From Rhizobium etli CFN 42 (GTDB lineage Bacteria; Pseudomonadota; Alphaproteobacteria; Rhizobiales; Rhizobiaceae): DNA of 64,000 nucleotides. Numbering within the stretch: position 1 is the first letter of the stretch; every line of letters begins with the position of its first letter. The notes under the pieces were generated by a model. That model made no database searches. It was not told the origin of the DNA and saw only the letters and a program-made list of their open reading frames with translations. Below, one piece after another: positions 17,443 to 26,835 of this stretch. The stretch spans positions 441,335 to 505,334 of the forward strand of contig NC_007765.1 of assembly GCF_000092045.1 (NCBI RefSeq). The letters run 5' to 3'. The position numbers and the translations under genes were made by a program.

Positions 17443-18576
17443 TTAACCTACGGCAGTCCTCTTCTTCTTTTCCGGGTCGTCGAAGGGAAGCGTATGGGCG
17501 GTGGCGCTTGCCTTGACGGTCTTGCCGCGGACTTCGAGTTTCGTCCCGTGCACCGCCTTGTCAACGTCGAGGCGGGCGATCGCCATGGATTTCTTCGTCA
17601 GTGAGGAATAGCTTGGGCAGGTGATGACCCCGACCTTTTTGCCGTCGGCAAAGACCTCGTCGCCGAGATCGGCCGGTCCGTCGGCGTCGATCAGCATGCC
17701 GAAGATCTTGAAGCGCTCCTTGCCCTCGAGACGGGCATGTTCCTCGGCGCCGCGGAAGCCCGTCTTGCCGGGGCTGACGGTGAAGTCGAGGCCGAGTTCC
17801 CAGAGACTGTCGCCGGGCGGCTGGTCGGCGAAGGGATACATTTGCGAATTGTCGTAGGGGTAGAACAGCAGATAGCTTTCGACGCGCAGCATGTCGAGGA
17901 CCGAGAAGCAGCAGGGGATGATGCCCATCTCCTTGCCTTCCTCGACGATCCTGTCCCAAACCATCACGGCGTCCTGGCCGCGCACGAAGATCTCGTAGCC
18001 GCGCTCGCCGGTATAGCCGGTGCGCGAAATCATCACGGGCGCGCCGAATAGCGTCGTCTGCATGTGGTGAAAATATTTGAGGTCGCGGATGCCAGGCACA
18101 TATTTGGCGAGGTAATCGACTGCAAGCGGCCCCTGCAGCGACAGGTCGTGCAGGTCGTCGTCGAACAGCACGGCGCAATTGCGGCCCGCCGCCTGCTTGA
18201 CGACTTCCTCGTGGCCGGAGCCGGAGCCATGCACGAGCATCCAGGAATTCGGGCCGGTGCGATAGACGATGCAATCGTCGGTGAAGTGGCCGCGGTCGTT
18301 CAGCATGGTCGCGTAGACCGAGCGGCCGGGATAGATCTTCGTCAGGTCGCGGGTGGTGATGTAGTCGAGGACAGCGATGGCGTGCGGGCCGACCAGGTGC
18401 ACCTTCTTAAGGCCGGAAACATCCATGATGCCGGCCTTGGTGCGGACTGCGACATGCTCTTCCGACATGTCCTTCTCGTAGGTCCAGGCGGTTCCCATAC
18501 CGCTCCAGTCTTCGAGCTTCGATCCCAGAGCGCGATGCCGATCCGCCAAGGCGGAGAAACGCCATGATAGAGCCAT
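17443..18576 (-). CDS. dmmD: N-demethylase tetrahydrofolate-binding subunit (GcvT-like)
   Basis: A 377-residue protein of the GcvT/aminomethyltransferase family. Folate-domain features are MDVSGLKKVHLVGP, SRTGYTGERGYEIF and VLDMLRVESYLLFYPYD. In the four-subunit N-demethylase this part captures the formaldehyde released from dimethylamine as methylene-tetrahydrofolate. It is the first gene of the demethylase operon, with the ribosome binding site AGAGGG. A stand-alone glycine-cleavage T protein is unlikely because no gcvH or gcvP lies nearby. Confidence 0.85.
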   Translation of the reverse strand: MALSWRFSALADRHRALGSKLEDWSGMGTAWTYEKDMSEEHVAVRTKAGIMDVSGLKKVHLVGPHAIAVLDYITTRDLTKIYPGRSVYATMLNDRGHFTDDCIVYRTGPNSWMLVHGSGSGHEEVVKQAAGRNCAVLFDDDLHDLSLQGPLAVDYLAKYVPGIRDLKYFHHMQTTLFGAPVMISRTGYTGERGYEIFVRGQDAVMVWDRIVEEGKEMGIIPCCFSVLDMLRVESYLLFYPYDNSQMYPFADQPPGDSLWELGLDFTVSPGKTGFRGAEEHARLEGKERFKIFGMLIDADGPADLGDEVFADGKKVGVITCPSYSSLTKKSMAIARLDVDKAVHGTKLEVRGKTVKASATAHTLPFDDPEKKKRTAVG

Positions 18577-18668
18577 TTCCGTTCCCTCTTATTTCCTGTA
18601 CGGAATAATTGTTTCCTGACTATATAAATCTTTCACGTCATGGCAAGGCCCGCCAGACGGCATTCCAC
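18577..18668 (-). promoter_or_regulatory. gap with promoter-like and repeated elements before the demethylase operon
   Basis: This 92-base gap between folD and the demethylase operon has, on the minus strand, an AT-rich TTTATATAG segment and two CAGGAAA copies (CAGGAAACAA and CAGGAAATAA). A separate promoter or a regulator site here is plausible. Confidence 0.35.
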
Positions 18669-19568
18669 TCAAAACTTCGGCGGCACCTGGCCTGCGGCGC
18701 GATGGGCGGCGATGACAGTATTGGCCATCAGCATGGCGATGGTCATCGGCCCGACACCGCCGGGCACCGGCGTGATGGTGCCGGCAATCTCGGAGACTTC
18801 CCGGAAGGCGACGTCGCCGACCAGCCGGGTCTTGCCCTCGCCCTTCTCAGGAGCCGGCACCCGATTGATGCCGACATCGATCACGGTCGCGCCGGGCTTG
18901 ACCCAATCGGCCTTGACCATCTCCGGCCGGCCGACGGCGGCGACCAGAATATCGGCGTTGCGGCAGACTTCGGCGAGATTCTTGGTTCTGGAGTGCGCGA
19001 TCGTCACCGTCGCATTGGCGTTGAGAAGCAATTGCGCCATCGGCTTGCCGAACAGATTGGAACGGCCGATGACGACGGCGTTGAGGCCGGAGAGATCCTC
19101 GCCATGGGTGCGGCGAACGAAGACCATGGCGCCGGCCGGCGTGCAGGAGACCAGACCGGTCTTCAGGTCGCCGGTGGCGAGCTTGCCGGCATTGACGACG
19201 CTCAGGCCGTCGACATCCTTTTCCGGCAGGATCGACTGGATGATCGGCTCGCTGTCGAGCGGCTTTGGCAAGGGCAATTGCACCAGGATGCCGTGGATCG
19301 ACGGATCGGCGTTGAGCGTGGCGACGAGGCCTGCCAGTTCCTCCTGCGTCGTCTCGGCCGGCAGCGTGTGCTGCACAGACTTGAAACCGCATTCCTTCGC
19401 CATGCGGCTCTTGGAGCCGACATAGGCGTGGCTTGCCGGATCGTCGCCGACGATGATGACCGCAAGGCCGGTGGTGACGCCGCTCACCATTTCCAGCGCT
19501 GCCGTCGCACTCTTGACCGTCTGAATGACCGATGCAGCTATAAGCTTGCCGTCGATGACCTCGACCAT
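18669..19568 (-). CDS. folD: methylene-THF dehydrogenase/cyclohydrolase FolD
   Basis: A 299-residue bifunctional enzyme that oxidises 5,10-methylene-THF to methenyl-THF and hydrolyses this to 10-formyl-THF. Visible signatures are [13 protein letters not shown] (catalytic Tyr and Lys), [26 protein letters not shown] for NADP binding, and [14 protein letters not shown]. It sits directly downstream of purU in the methylated-amine gene row, so it probably serves one-carbon oxidation there; a housekeeping folD may exist elsewhere. The gap to purU is 3 bases. Confidence 0.95.
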   Translation of the reverse strand: MVEVIDGKLIAASVIQTVKSATAALEMVSGVTTGLAVIIVGDDPASHAYVGSKSRMAKECGFKSVQHTLPAETTQEELAGLVATLNADPSIHGILVQLPLPKPLDSEPIIQSILPEKDVDGLSVVNAGKLATGDLKTGLVSCTPAGAMVFVRRTHGEDLSGLNAVVIGRSNLFGKPMAQLLLNANATVTIAHSRTKNLAEVCRNADILVAAVGRPEMVKADWVKPGATVIDVGINRVPAPEKGEGKTRLVGDVAFREVSEIAGTITPVPGGVGPMTIAMLMANTVIAAHRAAGQVPPKF

Positions 19569-19571
19569 CTC

Positions 19572-20456
19572 TCACCCCATACGTTCGGAGGCGTAGCTCC
19601 CGGGGCTCGCCGGGAAGACGACGGTGCGGTTGCCGTTGATGAAGGTGCGGTGATGGATATGGGCGTGGATGGCCCGCGCCAGCACCTGGCTTTCGACATC
19701 GCGGCCGATCGAGACATAGTCCTCGGGCGACTGCGCATGGGTGATGCGGGCGGTGTCCTGCTCGATGATCGGGCCTTCATCGAGATCGGCTGTGACGTAA
19801 TGGGCGGTCGCACCGATCAGCTTGACGCCGCGCTGATAGGCCTGCTTGTAGGGATTGGCGCCCTTGAAGGACGGCAGGAAGGAGTGGTGGATGTTGATGA
19901 TCCTGCCCGACATCTGCTTGCAGAGCTGGTCGGAGAGAACCTGCATGTAGCGGGCGAGCACGATCAGCTCGGTGCCGGTCTGCTCGACGAGGTCGACGAG
20001 CTGGGCTTCGGCCTGCGGCTTGTTCTCCTTGGTCACCTTGATGTGGTGGAAGGGGATGTCGTGGTTGACGACGACCTTCTGGTAGTCGAAATGGTTGGAG
20101 ACGACGCCGACGATGTCGATCGGCAGCGCGCCGATCTTCCAGCGGTAGAGCAGGTCGTTGAGGCAATGGCCGAAACGCGACACCATCAGCAGCACCTTCA
20201 TGCGGCTCTCGCTGTCGTGGAAATCATAGTCCATCTCGAACGGCGCGGCGACGGCAGCAAAATCGGCGCTGATCGCGGAACCGGACAGGCCCTCTTCCGA
20301 AATGAAGCTGACGCGCATGAAGAACCTGCCGGTATCGAGGTCGTCGAACTGCGAGCTGTCGATGATGTTGCAGCCCTTGTCGGCCAGATAGCTCGAAATC
20401 GCCGCAACGATGCCGCGCGTCGATTTGCAGGATACGGTGAGTATGAAGCTCTTCAT
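19572..20456 (-). CDS. purU: formyltetrahydrofolate deformylase PurU
   Basis: A 294-residue hydrolase of 10-formyl-THF, releasing formate. An N-terminal ACT-like domain (residues 1-80) precedes a formyltransferase-fold domain with NIHHSFLPSFKGANPY and the catalytic Asp region DLDEGPIIEQD. Paired with FolD it completes the route from methylene-THF to formate. In the demethylation pathway this recycles free THF. The gene lies between gmaS and folD on the same strand. Confidence 0.95.
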   Translation of the reverse strand: MKSFILTVSCKSTRGIVAAISSYLADKGCNIIDSSQFDDLDTGRFFMRVSFISEEGLSGSAISADFAAVAAPFEMDYDFHDSESRMKVLLMVSRFGHCLNDLLYRWKIGALPIDIVGVVSNHFDYQKVVVNHDIPFHHIKVTKENKPQAEAQLVDLVEQTGTELIVLARYMQVLSDQLCKQMSGRIINIHHSFLPSFKGANPYKQAYQRGVKLIGATAHYVTADLDEGPIIEQDTARITHAQSPEDYVSIGRDVESQVLARAIHAHIHHRTFINGNRTVVFPASPGSYASERMG

Positions 20457-20544
20457 GCTGTCTCTTCCTTCGCCCTTTCAGGTATAAGAGTCCGGCCATG
20501 CCGAGCTGTCCAACCCGGCATGGCAAAGACGTCGGTCCGGCTGC

Positions 20545-21852
20545 TCAGATATCGAGCGTGCTGTCGCGTTCCCACTGGGTGAAATGCGAGCAGTAGGCAT
20601 TCCATTCCAGGTGCTTGAGCTTGAGATAGGCGGAGGAAAACTCAGCCCCGATTGCCGCCTTCAAGCCTTCGTCGGCATCAAAGGCGCGCAGTGCATCGAG
20701 CAGGTTGAGTGGCAGGCGCGGCGCGTCCTTCACCAGGTGCCCCTCAGCATACATATCGATATCGTAATGCTGGCCGGGGTCTGCCTGGCTGCGGATGCCC
20801 TCGAGGCCGGCTGCGATGATGATCGCCTGCAAGAGGTATGGATTGACCGCGCCGTCCGGCAGGCGCAGCTCGAAGCGCCCAGGCCCCGGCACGCGCACCA
20901 TGTGAGTGCGGTTGTTGCCCGTCCATGTCACGGTGTTGGGCGACCAGGTGGCACCCGAGGTGGTGCGCGGCGCGTTGATGCGCTTGTAGGAATTGACCGT
21001 CGGATTGGTGATCGCGGCCAGCGCGGGGGCGTGCTTCATGATGCCGCCGAGAAAGGTTTTCCCCTGAGCCGAGAGCCCAAAGGCCATTTCCTTGTCCGCG
21101 AAGGCGTTTACCCTGCCATCGACGTCCCAGACCGAGATGTGCGCATGGCAACCGTTTCCGGTCAGGCCCTTGAAGGGCTTCGGCATGAAGGTAGCGCGAA
21201 GGCCGTGCTTTTCGGCGACCGACTTGACCATGAATTTGAAGAAGGAGTGCTTGTCGGCGGTCTTCAGGACATCGTCATATTCCCAGTTCATCTCGAACTG
21301 GCCGTTCGCATCCTCGTGATCGTTCTGATAGGGCTTCCAGCCGAGCTCCAGCATATAGTCGCAGATCTCGGCGATGACATCATACCGACGCATCACGGCC
21401 TGCTGGTCGTAGCAAGGCTTCTCGGCGGTATCGAACTGGTCTGAAATCACCGAACCGTCAGCAGAGATGAGAAAGAATTCGGGCTCCACGCCGGTCTTCA
21501 CCCGGAGCCCTTCCTTCGCAGCTTCAGCCACCAGTCTTTTCAGCACGACACGCGGCGCCTGTTCGACAGGCCGATCGTCCATGACGCAGTCGGCGGCGAC
21601 CCATGCGACGTCTTTCTTCCAGGGCAATTGGATGACGGAGGAAGCATCGGGAACCGCAAACAAGTCGGGATGGGCCGGCGTCAGATCGAGCCACGTTGCA
21701 AAGCCTGCAAAGCCGGCGCCGTCCTTCTGCATGTCGGCGATGGCTTCTGCCGGGACCAGCTTGGCGCGTTGGCCGCCGAACAGGTCGGTATAGCTGATCA
21801 TGAAATATTTGATGCTCTTGTCTCTCGCAAAAGCAGCAAGGTCCAGTGTCAT
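20545..21852 (-). CDS. gmaS: gamma-glutamylmethylamide synthetase (type III glutamine synthetase-like)
   Basis: A 435-residue member of the glutamine synthetase superfamily, GlnT/type III-like, with the metal and glutamate-binding segments GVEPEFFLI, NGCHAHISVWD, and GPGRFELRLPDGAVNPY. Immediately upstream of it on the same strand are the three genes for N-methylglutamate synthase. In that context the best call is GmaS, which joins methylamine to glutamate using ATP. GlnT with ammonia as substrate is the alternative; sequence alone does not separate the two. The start ATG follows AAGGGGAACG. Confidence 0.85.
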   Translation of the reverse strand: MTLDLAAFARDKSIKYFMISYTDLFGGQRAKLVPAEAIADMQKDGAGFAGFATWLDLTPAHPDLFAVPDASSVIQLPWKKDVAWVAADCVMDDRPVEQAPRVVLKRLVAEAAKEGLRVKTGVEPEFFLISADGSVISDQFDTAEKPCYDQQAVMRRYDVIAEICDYMLELGWKPYQNDHEDANGQFEMNWEYDDVLKTADKHSFFKFMVKSVAEKHGLRATFMPKPFKGLTGNGCHAHISVWDVDGRVNAFADKEMAFGLSAQGKTFLGGIMKHAPALAAITNPTVNSYKRINAPRTTSGATWSPNTVTWTGNNRTHMVRVPGPGRFELRLPDGAVNPYLLQAIIIAAGLEGIRSQADPGQHYDIDMYAEGHLVKDAPRLPLNLLDALRAFDADEGLKAAIGAEFSSAYLKLKHLEWNAYCSHFTQWERDSTLDI

Positions 21853-21932
21853 TCTCGTTCCCCTTTGGATTTCTTCGAGACACTTTGGTTATGGATATGA
21901 GACGGCCGGGACATGTGCCCGGCCGGTAGAAA

Positions 21933-23261
21933 TCAAAAGCCTCCCTTGCCGGGGATCCAGTTGGTGCCGGCGAGCGGCACCTGCGCCATAGCCGATGCCT
22001 CGATCGTCAGTGCGACGAGGTCTTCCGGCTCGAGGTTGTGCAGGTGGTTTTTGCCGCAGGCGCGCGCGATGGTCTGGGCTTCGAGCGTCATGACCTTGAG
22101 GTAGTTGGCAAGGCGGCGGCCGGCCGCAACCGGGTCGAGGCGTTTTGCCAGCTCCGGGTCCTGGGTGGTGATGCCCGCCGGATCCTTGCCTTCATGCCAG
22201 TCGTCATAGGCGCCGGCTGTCGTGCCGAGCTTCTGATATTCCTCTTCCCAGCGGGGATCGTTGTCGCCGATAGCGACGAGCGCCGCCGTGCCGATTGCGA
22301 CAGCGTCGGCTCCGAGCGCCAGCGCCTTCGCCACGTCAGCGCCCGAGCGGATGCCGCCCGAGATGATCAGCTGCACCTTTCGGTGCATGCCGAGATCCTG
22401 CAGCGCCTGGACGGCCGGACGAATGCAGGCGAGTGTCGGCATGCCGACATTCTCGATAAAGACATCCTGCGTCGCCGCCGTGCCGCCCTGCATGCCGTCG
22501 AGCACGACGACGTCGGCGCCGGCCTTCACGGCAAGCGCGGTGTCGTAATACGGGCGCGCGCCGCCGACCTTGACGTAGATCGGCTTTTCCCAGTCAGTGA
22601 TCTCGCGCAGTTCCATGATCTTGATTTCCAGATCGTCGGGGCCTGTCCAGTCGGGATGGCGGCAGGCCGAGCGCTGGTCGATGCCCTTCGGCAGATTGCG
22701 CATATTGGCGACGCGGTCGGAGATCTTCTGGCCGAGCAGCATGCCGCCGCCACCGGGCTTAGCGCCCTGGCCGACCACGACTTCGATCGCGTCGGCGCGG
22801 CGCAAGTCCCTAGGATTCATGCCGTAGCGGGAAGGCAGATACTGGTAGACCAGCGTCTGCGAATGGCCGCGTTCCTCATCCGTCATGCCGCCGTCGCCTG
22901 TCGTCGTCGACGTGCCGGCGATCGTTGCACCCCGGCCGAGCGCTTCCTTGGCGTTGCCGGACAGCGCACCGAAGCTCATGCCGGCAATGGTGATTGGGGT
23001 CTTCAGCGTGATCGGCTTCTTGGCGAAGCGCGAGCCGAGCACCACTGTCGTATCGCACTTCTCGCGGTAGCCTTCGAGCGGATAGCGCGAGATGGAGGCG
23101 CCGAGAAACAGCAGATCGTCGAAATGCGGAACCTTACGCTTGGTGCCGGCGCCGCGGATGTCATAGATGCCCGTGGCCGCCGCGCGGCGGATTTCGGCGA
23201 GCGTATAGTCGTCGAAAGTCGCGGACTTGCGTGGCGGGGTATAGGGGTTGTGATAGCTCAT
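21933..23261 (-). CDS. mgsC: N-methylglutamate synthase subunit C (GltB synthase-domain-like)
   Basis: A 442-residue protein matching the FMN-binding synthase domain of glutamate synthase: GMSFGALSGNAKEALGRGA, KPGGGGMLLGQKI, VVVLDGMQGGT and the C-terminal ISGGIRSGADVAKALALGADAVAIG barrel segment. In N-methylglutamate synthase the large glutamate synthase chain is split in three; this is the catalytic part. The homologous rhizobial gene is often called glxD. It is followed by gmaS and preceded by the beta-helix subunit gene. Confidence 0.88.
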   Translation of the reverse strand: MSYHNPYTPPRKSATFDDYTLAEIRRAAATGIYDIRGAGTKRKVPHFDDLLFLGASISRYPLEGYREKCDTTVVLGSRFAKKPITLKTPITIAGMSFGALSGNAKEALGRGATIAGTSTTTGDGGMTDEERGHSQTLVYQYLPSRYGMNPRDLRRADAIEVVVGQGAKPGGGGMLLGQKISDRVANMRNLPKGIDQRSACRHPDWTGPDDLEIKIMELREITDWEKPIYVKVGGARPYYDTALAVKAGADVVVLDGMQGGTAATQDVFIENVGMPTLACIRPAVQALQDLGMHRKVQLIISGGIRSGADVAKALALGADAVAIGTAALVAIGDNDPRWEEEYQKLGTTAGAYDDWHEGKDPAGITTQDPELAKRLDPVAAGRRLANYLKVMTLEAQTIARACGKNHLHNLEPEDLVALTIEASAMAQVPLAGTNWIPGKGGF

Positions 23262-23275
23262 GGGTGTCCCTCGCC

Positions 23276-23962
23276 TCAGTACGCATCTGCGTTGTCAATG
23301 TTGAAATTGTAGAGCTTGCGGGCCGAGCCGTAGCGCTTGAATTCTTCGGGCCTGACGTCCGTGACGCCGGCCTTTTCAAGCAGCTCGGCAAGCTTTTCCA
23401 GATGCTCCGGCCGCATCTCTTTCTCGATGCAATCGGAGCCGAGGCTCTTCACCTCACCGCGGACGAACAGCTTGGCTTCGTAGAGCGAATCCCCGAGCGC
23501 ATCGCCAGCGTCGCCAAGGACGACGAGATGGCCGGACTGGCCCATGAAGGCCGACATGTGGCCGATGCTGCCATGAACGACGATGTCAATGCCTTTCATC
23601 GAAATGCCGCAGCGCGAAGCGGCATTGCCCTTGATGACGAGCAGGCCACCCCGGCCGGTCGCGCCGGCATACTGGCTGGCGTCGCCCTCGATGACGACGG
23701 TGCCGGACATCATGTTTTCGGCAACGCCCGGACCGGCGGACCCATGAACCGTGACCCTGCCGCCGTCATTCATGCCGGCGCAGTAGTATCCGACCGATCC
23801 TCGGACGGAGACCGTGACGGGGCTGTCGATGCCGACAGCGACGGCATGGCTGCCGCGCGGGTTGATGACCTCGAATTCAGTGTCGTTGGCACCTTTGGAG
23901 AGAGCGTGTAGCGCGCGGTTCAGTTCGCGAAGAGGCGTGTTGGATAGATCGAATGTCGGCAT
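23276..23962 (-). CDS. mgsB: N-methylglutamate synthase subunit B (GltB beta-helix domain-like)
   Basis: A 228-residue protein corresponding to the C-terminal right-handed beta-helix domain of the glutamate synthase large chain. Repeated Gly-rich turns are visible (VRGSVGYYCAGMNDGG, VHGSAGPGVAENMMSG, VVEGD-type here as VVIEGDASQYAGATG). It is the structural partner of the neighbouring amidotransferase-like and synthase-like subunits, with only 14 bases between it and mgsC. Also called glxC in rhizobia. Confidence 0.87.
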   Translation of the reverse strand: MPTFDLSNTPLRELNRALHALSKGANDTEFEVINPRGSHAVAVGIDSPVTVSVRGSVGYYCAGMNDGGRVTVHGSAGPGVAENMMSGTVVIEGDASQYAGATGRGGLLVIKGNAASRCGISMKGIDIVVHGSIGHMSAFMGQSGHLVVLGDAGDALGDSLYEAKLFVRGEVKSLGSDCIEKEMRPEHLEKLAELLEKAGVTDVRPEEFKRYGSARKLYNFNIDNADAY

Positions 23963-24018
23963 TGAATCCTCATTGGTCCGGGAGACGGTCCGCGCCGCCT
24001 CTTGGCTTTCAGCGCGCC

Positions 24019-24924
24019 TCAGGCGGCCTTGTCGTGATCCCAGAAGTAGACAGTTGCCGGCTCCGGCTCCCAGACGCGGGCATTCTCGATGCCGGGAAGA
24101 TTGACCAGCGCGCGGTATTCCGAACCGAAGGCGACATATTGCTCGGTCTCGGCCATGACGGCGGGTTTGCAGGCGATCGGGTCGCGCACCACGCCGAAGC
24201 CGGATTTGGTGCCGACGACAAAGGTGAAGAAGCCGTCGAGGTCGTCGAGCGCGCCGGTCAGAGCCTGGCCGAGATCCTTGCCCTTCGCCATTTCGGCTGT
24301 CAGATAGGCGGCGGCGACTTCGGAATCGTTCTGCGTCTCGAAGGTCATGCCTTCTCGCACCAGTTCGCGGCGCAGGTTGTTGTGGTTAGACAGCGAGCCA
24401 TTGTGCACGAGGCACTGGTCGGCGCCGGTCGAGAATGGATGGGCGCCGAGGGTGGTGACGGCGGATTCCGTCGCCATGCGGGTATGGCCGATGCCGTGGG
24501 TTCCGCTCATTGCGCGGACGCCGAACCGCGCAACGACGTCTTTTGGGAGACCGATTTCCTTGTAGATTTCGACGCTTTCACCTGAGCCCATAAGGCGGAC
24601 TGCCGGGCGAATCCGTTCGAGCGCGTCGCGCACTGCTCCAAGCTTGGAGGCATCAAGCTCAATGACCGCGTGCGTGCTCTTGATCCACACATGGGCTTTG
24701 ATGCCGGCTTCCTCGAGGTCAGCGGCTAAGCCTTCGAAGTCCGCGCCTGGATTGCTGGACTGGATGGTGATTTTCGCCTTGCCCTCGGCAGAGCCGCCGT
24801 AGATCGCGATGCCGGCCGAGTCCGGTCCGCGATCCGTCATGGTGATCAGCATATCCGAGAGCAGGTTTCCGAGCTGAGGCTCAAGGCTCTTGTCCTTGAG
24901 GAACAATCCAACAATGCCGCACAT
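24019..24924 (-). CDS. mgsA: N-methylglutamate synthase subunit A (class II amidotransferase)
   Basis: A 301-residue class II glutamine amidotransferase-like protein starting MCGIVGLFL with the N-terminal catalytic Cys2. GIGHTRMATESAVTTLGAHPF and LVHNGSLSNHNNLR are the conserved substrate-site segments. In the complex it removes methylamine from gamma-glutamylmethylamide and channels it to the synthase part. It is the first gene of a long leftward row (mgsA, B, C, gmaS, purU, folD). The start has a strong GGAGG site. Confidence 0.88.
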   Translation of the reverse strand: MCGIVGLFLKDKSLEPQLGNLLSDMLITMTDRGPDSAGIAIYGGSAEGKAKITIQSSNPGADFEGLAADLEEAGIKAHVWIKSTHAVIELDASKLGAVRDALERIRPAVRLMGSGESVEIYKEIGLPKDVVARFGVRAMSGTHGIGHTRMATESAVTTLGAHPFSTGADQCLVHNGSLSNHNNLRRELVREGMTFETQNDSEVAAAYLTAEMAKGKDLGQALTGALDDLDGFFTFVVGTKSGFGVVRDPIACKPAVMAETEQYVAFGSEYRALVNLPGIENARVWEPEPATVYFWDHDKAA

Positions 24925-24935
24925 AGGCTGTGCCT

Positions 24936-24977
24936 CCTTTCATGTTGAGAAAGGACTAGCAGGTCTATGTAAGGACT
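24936..24977 (-). promoter_or_regulatory. inverted and direct repeats upstream of mgsA
   Basis: CCTTTC and GAAAGG with a 7-base spacer (24936-24954) form a perfect inverted repeat over the mgsA leader, and AAGGACT occurs twice (24951-24957 and 24971-24977). They may be the site of one of the two regulators encoded next door. Confidence 0.35.
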
Positions 24978-25013
24978 TCAACTGCCAGGAATAAATTTTT
25001 CTTCTAAGGCAAG

Positions 25014-25697
25014 TCAGCTTCGCGAGCTCTGTTGAGGATAGCTGATGATCGAGAGGTACTTGCTCGGCAGTTTTACCAGTTGCTCCGGCCCATGCGGCGC
25101 ATCGGCGTCGAAGAACAGGCTGTCGCCCGGCTGCATCTGGAAAAGCTGGTCGCCGTGGCGGTAGATGACCTCGCCTTCAAGCATGTAGAGAAACTCCATG
25201 CCCTCATGCTGAAAGGTCGGGAAAACATCGGAATCGGCCGTCAGCGTGATCAGATAGGGCTCGACGATGACGCCGCTGGTGTTGTTGTCGATATGGCCGA
25301 GCAGATTATATTGGTGACCCGCGCGCGTGCCGCGCCGCTCGAGTTCGACGCCCTGCCCTGCCTTGACGAAGACGGCATTGCGCGGCTCCTCGTAGCGGCG
25401 AAAAAAGGCTGTCAACGGAACGCCGAGCGCCCGCGACAGCGATTGCAGCGTCGTCAGCGATGGCGAGATGTTGCCATTCTCGATCTTCGATAACATGCCG
25501 AGCGAAATGCCGGTGGCGGCCGCCAGATCGGTGACCGTGATGCCGAGTTTTTTGCGGTAGGCGCGCACCTCATGGCCGATCGCCATTTCGAGGTTGTTTT
25601 CCTTCGGCTCCCGGACAGCGTGCGGATCCTGCGAAAAAGGAGCGCGTCCGCCATGCGCCGGTTCCGGTTGCTTCTCCGCTTCCTGTTTGGATTTCAT
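25014..25697 (-). CDS. XRE-family regulator with C-terminal cupin
   Basis: A 227-residue regulator with a hydrophilic N-terminus, a helix-turn-helix of the Cro/C1 type (LGITVTDLAAATGISLGMLSKIENG) and a C-terminal cupin domain (QHEGMEFLYMLEGEV, LQPGDSLFF-type here MQPGDSLFFDADAPHG) that would bind a small ligand. ATG 25697 was chosen; the open frame extends to 25796 but the earlier part overlaps the next gene and has no good ribosome binding site. It is placed between mgsA and the GlxA-type regulator and probably controls N-methylglutamate pathway genes. Ligand unknown. Confidence 0.85.
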   Translation of the reverse strand: MKSKQEAEKQPEPAHGGRAPFSQDPHAVREPKENNLEMAIGHEVRAYRKKLGITVTDLAAATGISLGMLSKIENGNISPSLTTLQSLSRALGVPLTAFFRRYEEPRNAVFVKAGQGVELERRGTRAGHQYNLLGHIDNNTSGVIVEPYLITLTADSDVFPTFQHEGMEFLYMLEGEVIYRHGDQLFQMQPGDSLFFDADAPHGPEQLVKLPSKYLSIISYPQQSSRS

Positions 25698-25776
25698 AGA
25701 TTTTCCGCTGCCGCCTTCTTTTTTGTCCGAGGCAATCCTATCGTGGTAGTGAAATTTCCTCAACCTTGAAGAAAGC

Positions 25777-26748
25777 TTAGTCTCGCCGCGCCTCACTCGG
25801 AGCCGTGCCGTAGACGGATCGGAACATGCGGGAAAAATGGCTCGGACTGGAAAAACCGGTGGCGACCGCGATTTCCGAGATGGAAAGCGGGCTCTGCTTC
25901 AGCAGGCGTTGGCCATGCTGAAGCCTGATCCGGTGATACTGATCGAGAAAGGTCGTGCCGAGATGGGTTGAAAAGAGCCTGTCGAGGTGCCGCGGGGTGA
26001 CACCAGCGATGCGCGCCATGGCGGCGCGGCCGAGCGGCATCTCGATCGTCTCTTCCATTCGCTCGAGAACGCTGAGAAGGCCGGGATGATGGACGCCGTA
26101 GCGCTCGGCGAGCGACGCGCGCTGCGGCGCGGCGGGCTCGTTGACTTCGGTGTGGAGATACCAATCGCTGACGCGGCGGGCGAAATCCGATCCCATGCGC
26201 TCGGCGATCAGCACATGCATCATATCGAGCGGCGCAATGCCGCCGCCGCAGGTGATGCGGTTGCCGTCGATCACGAAGCGCGCCTGGCGCGGCGTGAGAT
26301 CTGGGAAGGATTCCAGAAGGGCAGCGGCATGCTCCCAATGGATGGTGAAGTCGCGGCCGGCAAGCAGACCGGCGGCGGCCATCAGATAGGGTCCGCCCGA
26401 TATGCCGCCGATCCTGACACCTTCGCGTGACAATTGCCTCAGGCAGGCAAGCGCGCCCGGATATCGCCAGTTGCGCGGCGAGCCGCCGGCGCAGACGAAG
26501 ACCGTGCCGAGGCCTGCCCCCCTTACGGGAAGAGATTCAGCCGGCACGGTGACGCCGGAGGAGGAAAGAGCCGGCGCACCGTCGGGCGAGAAGATCGACA
26601 GGCGATAGATCTCGCGCCCCGCCAGAAGGTTTGCCGCCCTGAGCGGCTCGGTCGCCGAGGCATAGGACATCAGAGCGAATTCCGGAATCAGGATGAAGCC
26701 GATCTCCTGGACACTTCTGCTATCGGGCCTAGTTTCCGCTGAGGACAT
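25777..26748 (-). CDS. GlxA-family AraC-type transcriptional regulator
   Basis: A 323-residue regulator with an N-terminal DJ-1/PfpI-like amidotransferase domain (GFILIPEFALMSYASA, ISGGPYLMAAAGLL) and a C-terminal AraC helix-turn-helix pair (MARIAGVTPRHLDRLF, SISEIAVATGFSSPSHFSRMFR). This family includes regulators of glycine betaine, carnitine and dimethylglycine breakdown. It is divergent from mgdA, with 87 bases between, and upstream of the XRE gene. It is a strong candidate activator of mgdABCD. Confidence 0.9.
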   Translation of the reverse strand: MSSAETRPDSRSVQEIGFILIPEFALMSYASATEPLRAANLLAGREIYRLSIFSPDGAPALSSSGVTVPAESLPVRGAGLGTVFVCAGGSPRNWRYPGALACLRQLSREGVRIGGISGGPYLMAAAGLLAGRDFTIHWEHAAALLESFPDLTPRQARFVIDGNRITCGGGIAPLDMMHVLIAERMGSDFARRVSDWYLHTEVNEPAAPQRASLAERYGVHHPGLLSVLERMEETIEMPLGRAAMARIAGVTPRHLDRLFSTHLGTTFLDQYHRIRLQHGQRLLKQSPLSISEIAVATGFSSPSHFSRMFRSVYGTAPSEARRD

Positions 26749-26835
26749 GTCTCTTTTCTAATCATTGAAGTCCCAATTGCGCAAGTCGATCCCTTCCCTT
26801 CTGTCATCATGCTGTCATTCTTTTCGGGTTGACCC

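Noticed and set aside
18609..20582. 657-codon open frame on the plus strand
   Set aside because: Antisense of folD and purU, which have clear domain motifs and ribosome binding sites.
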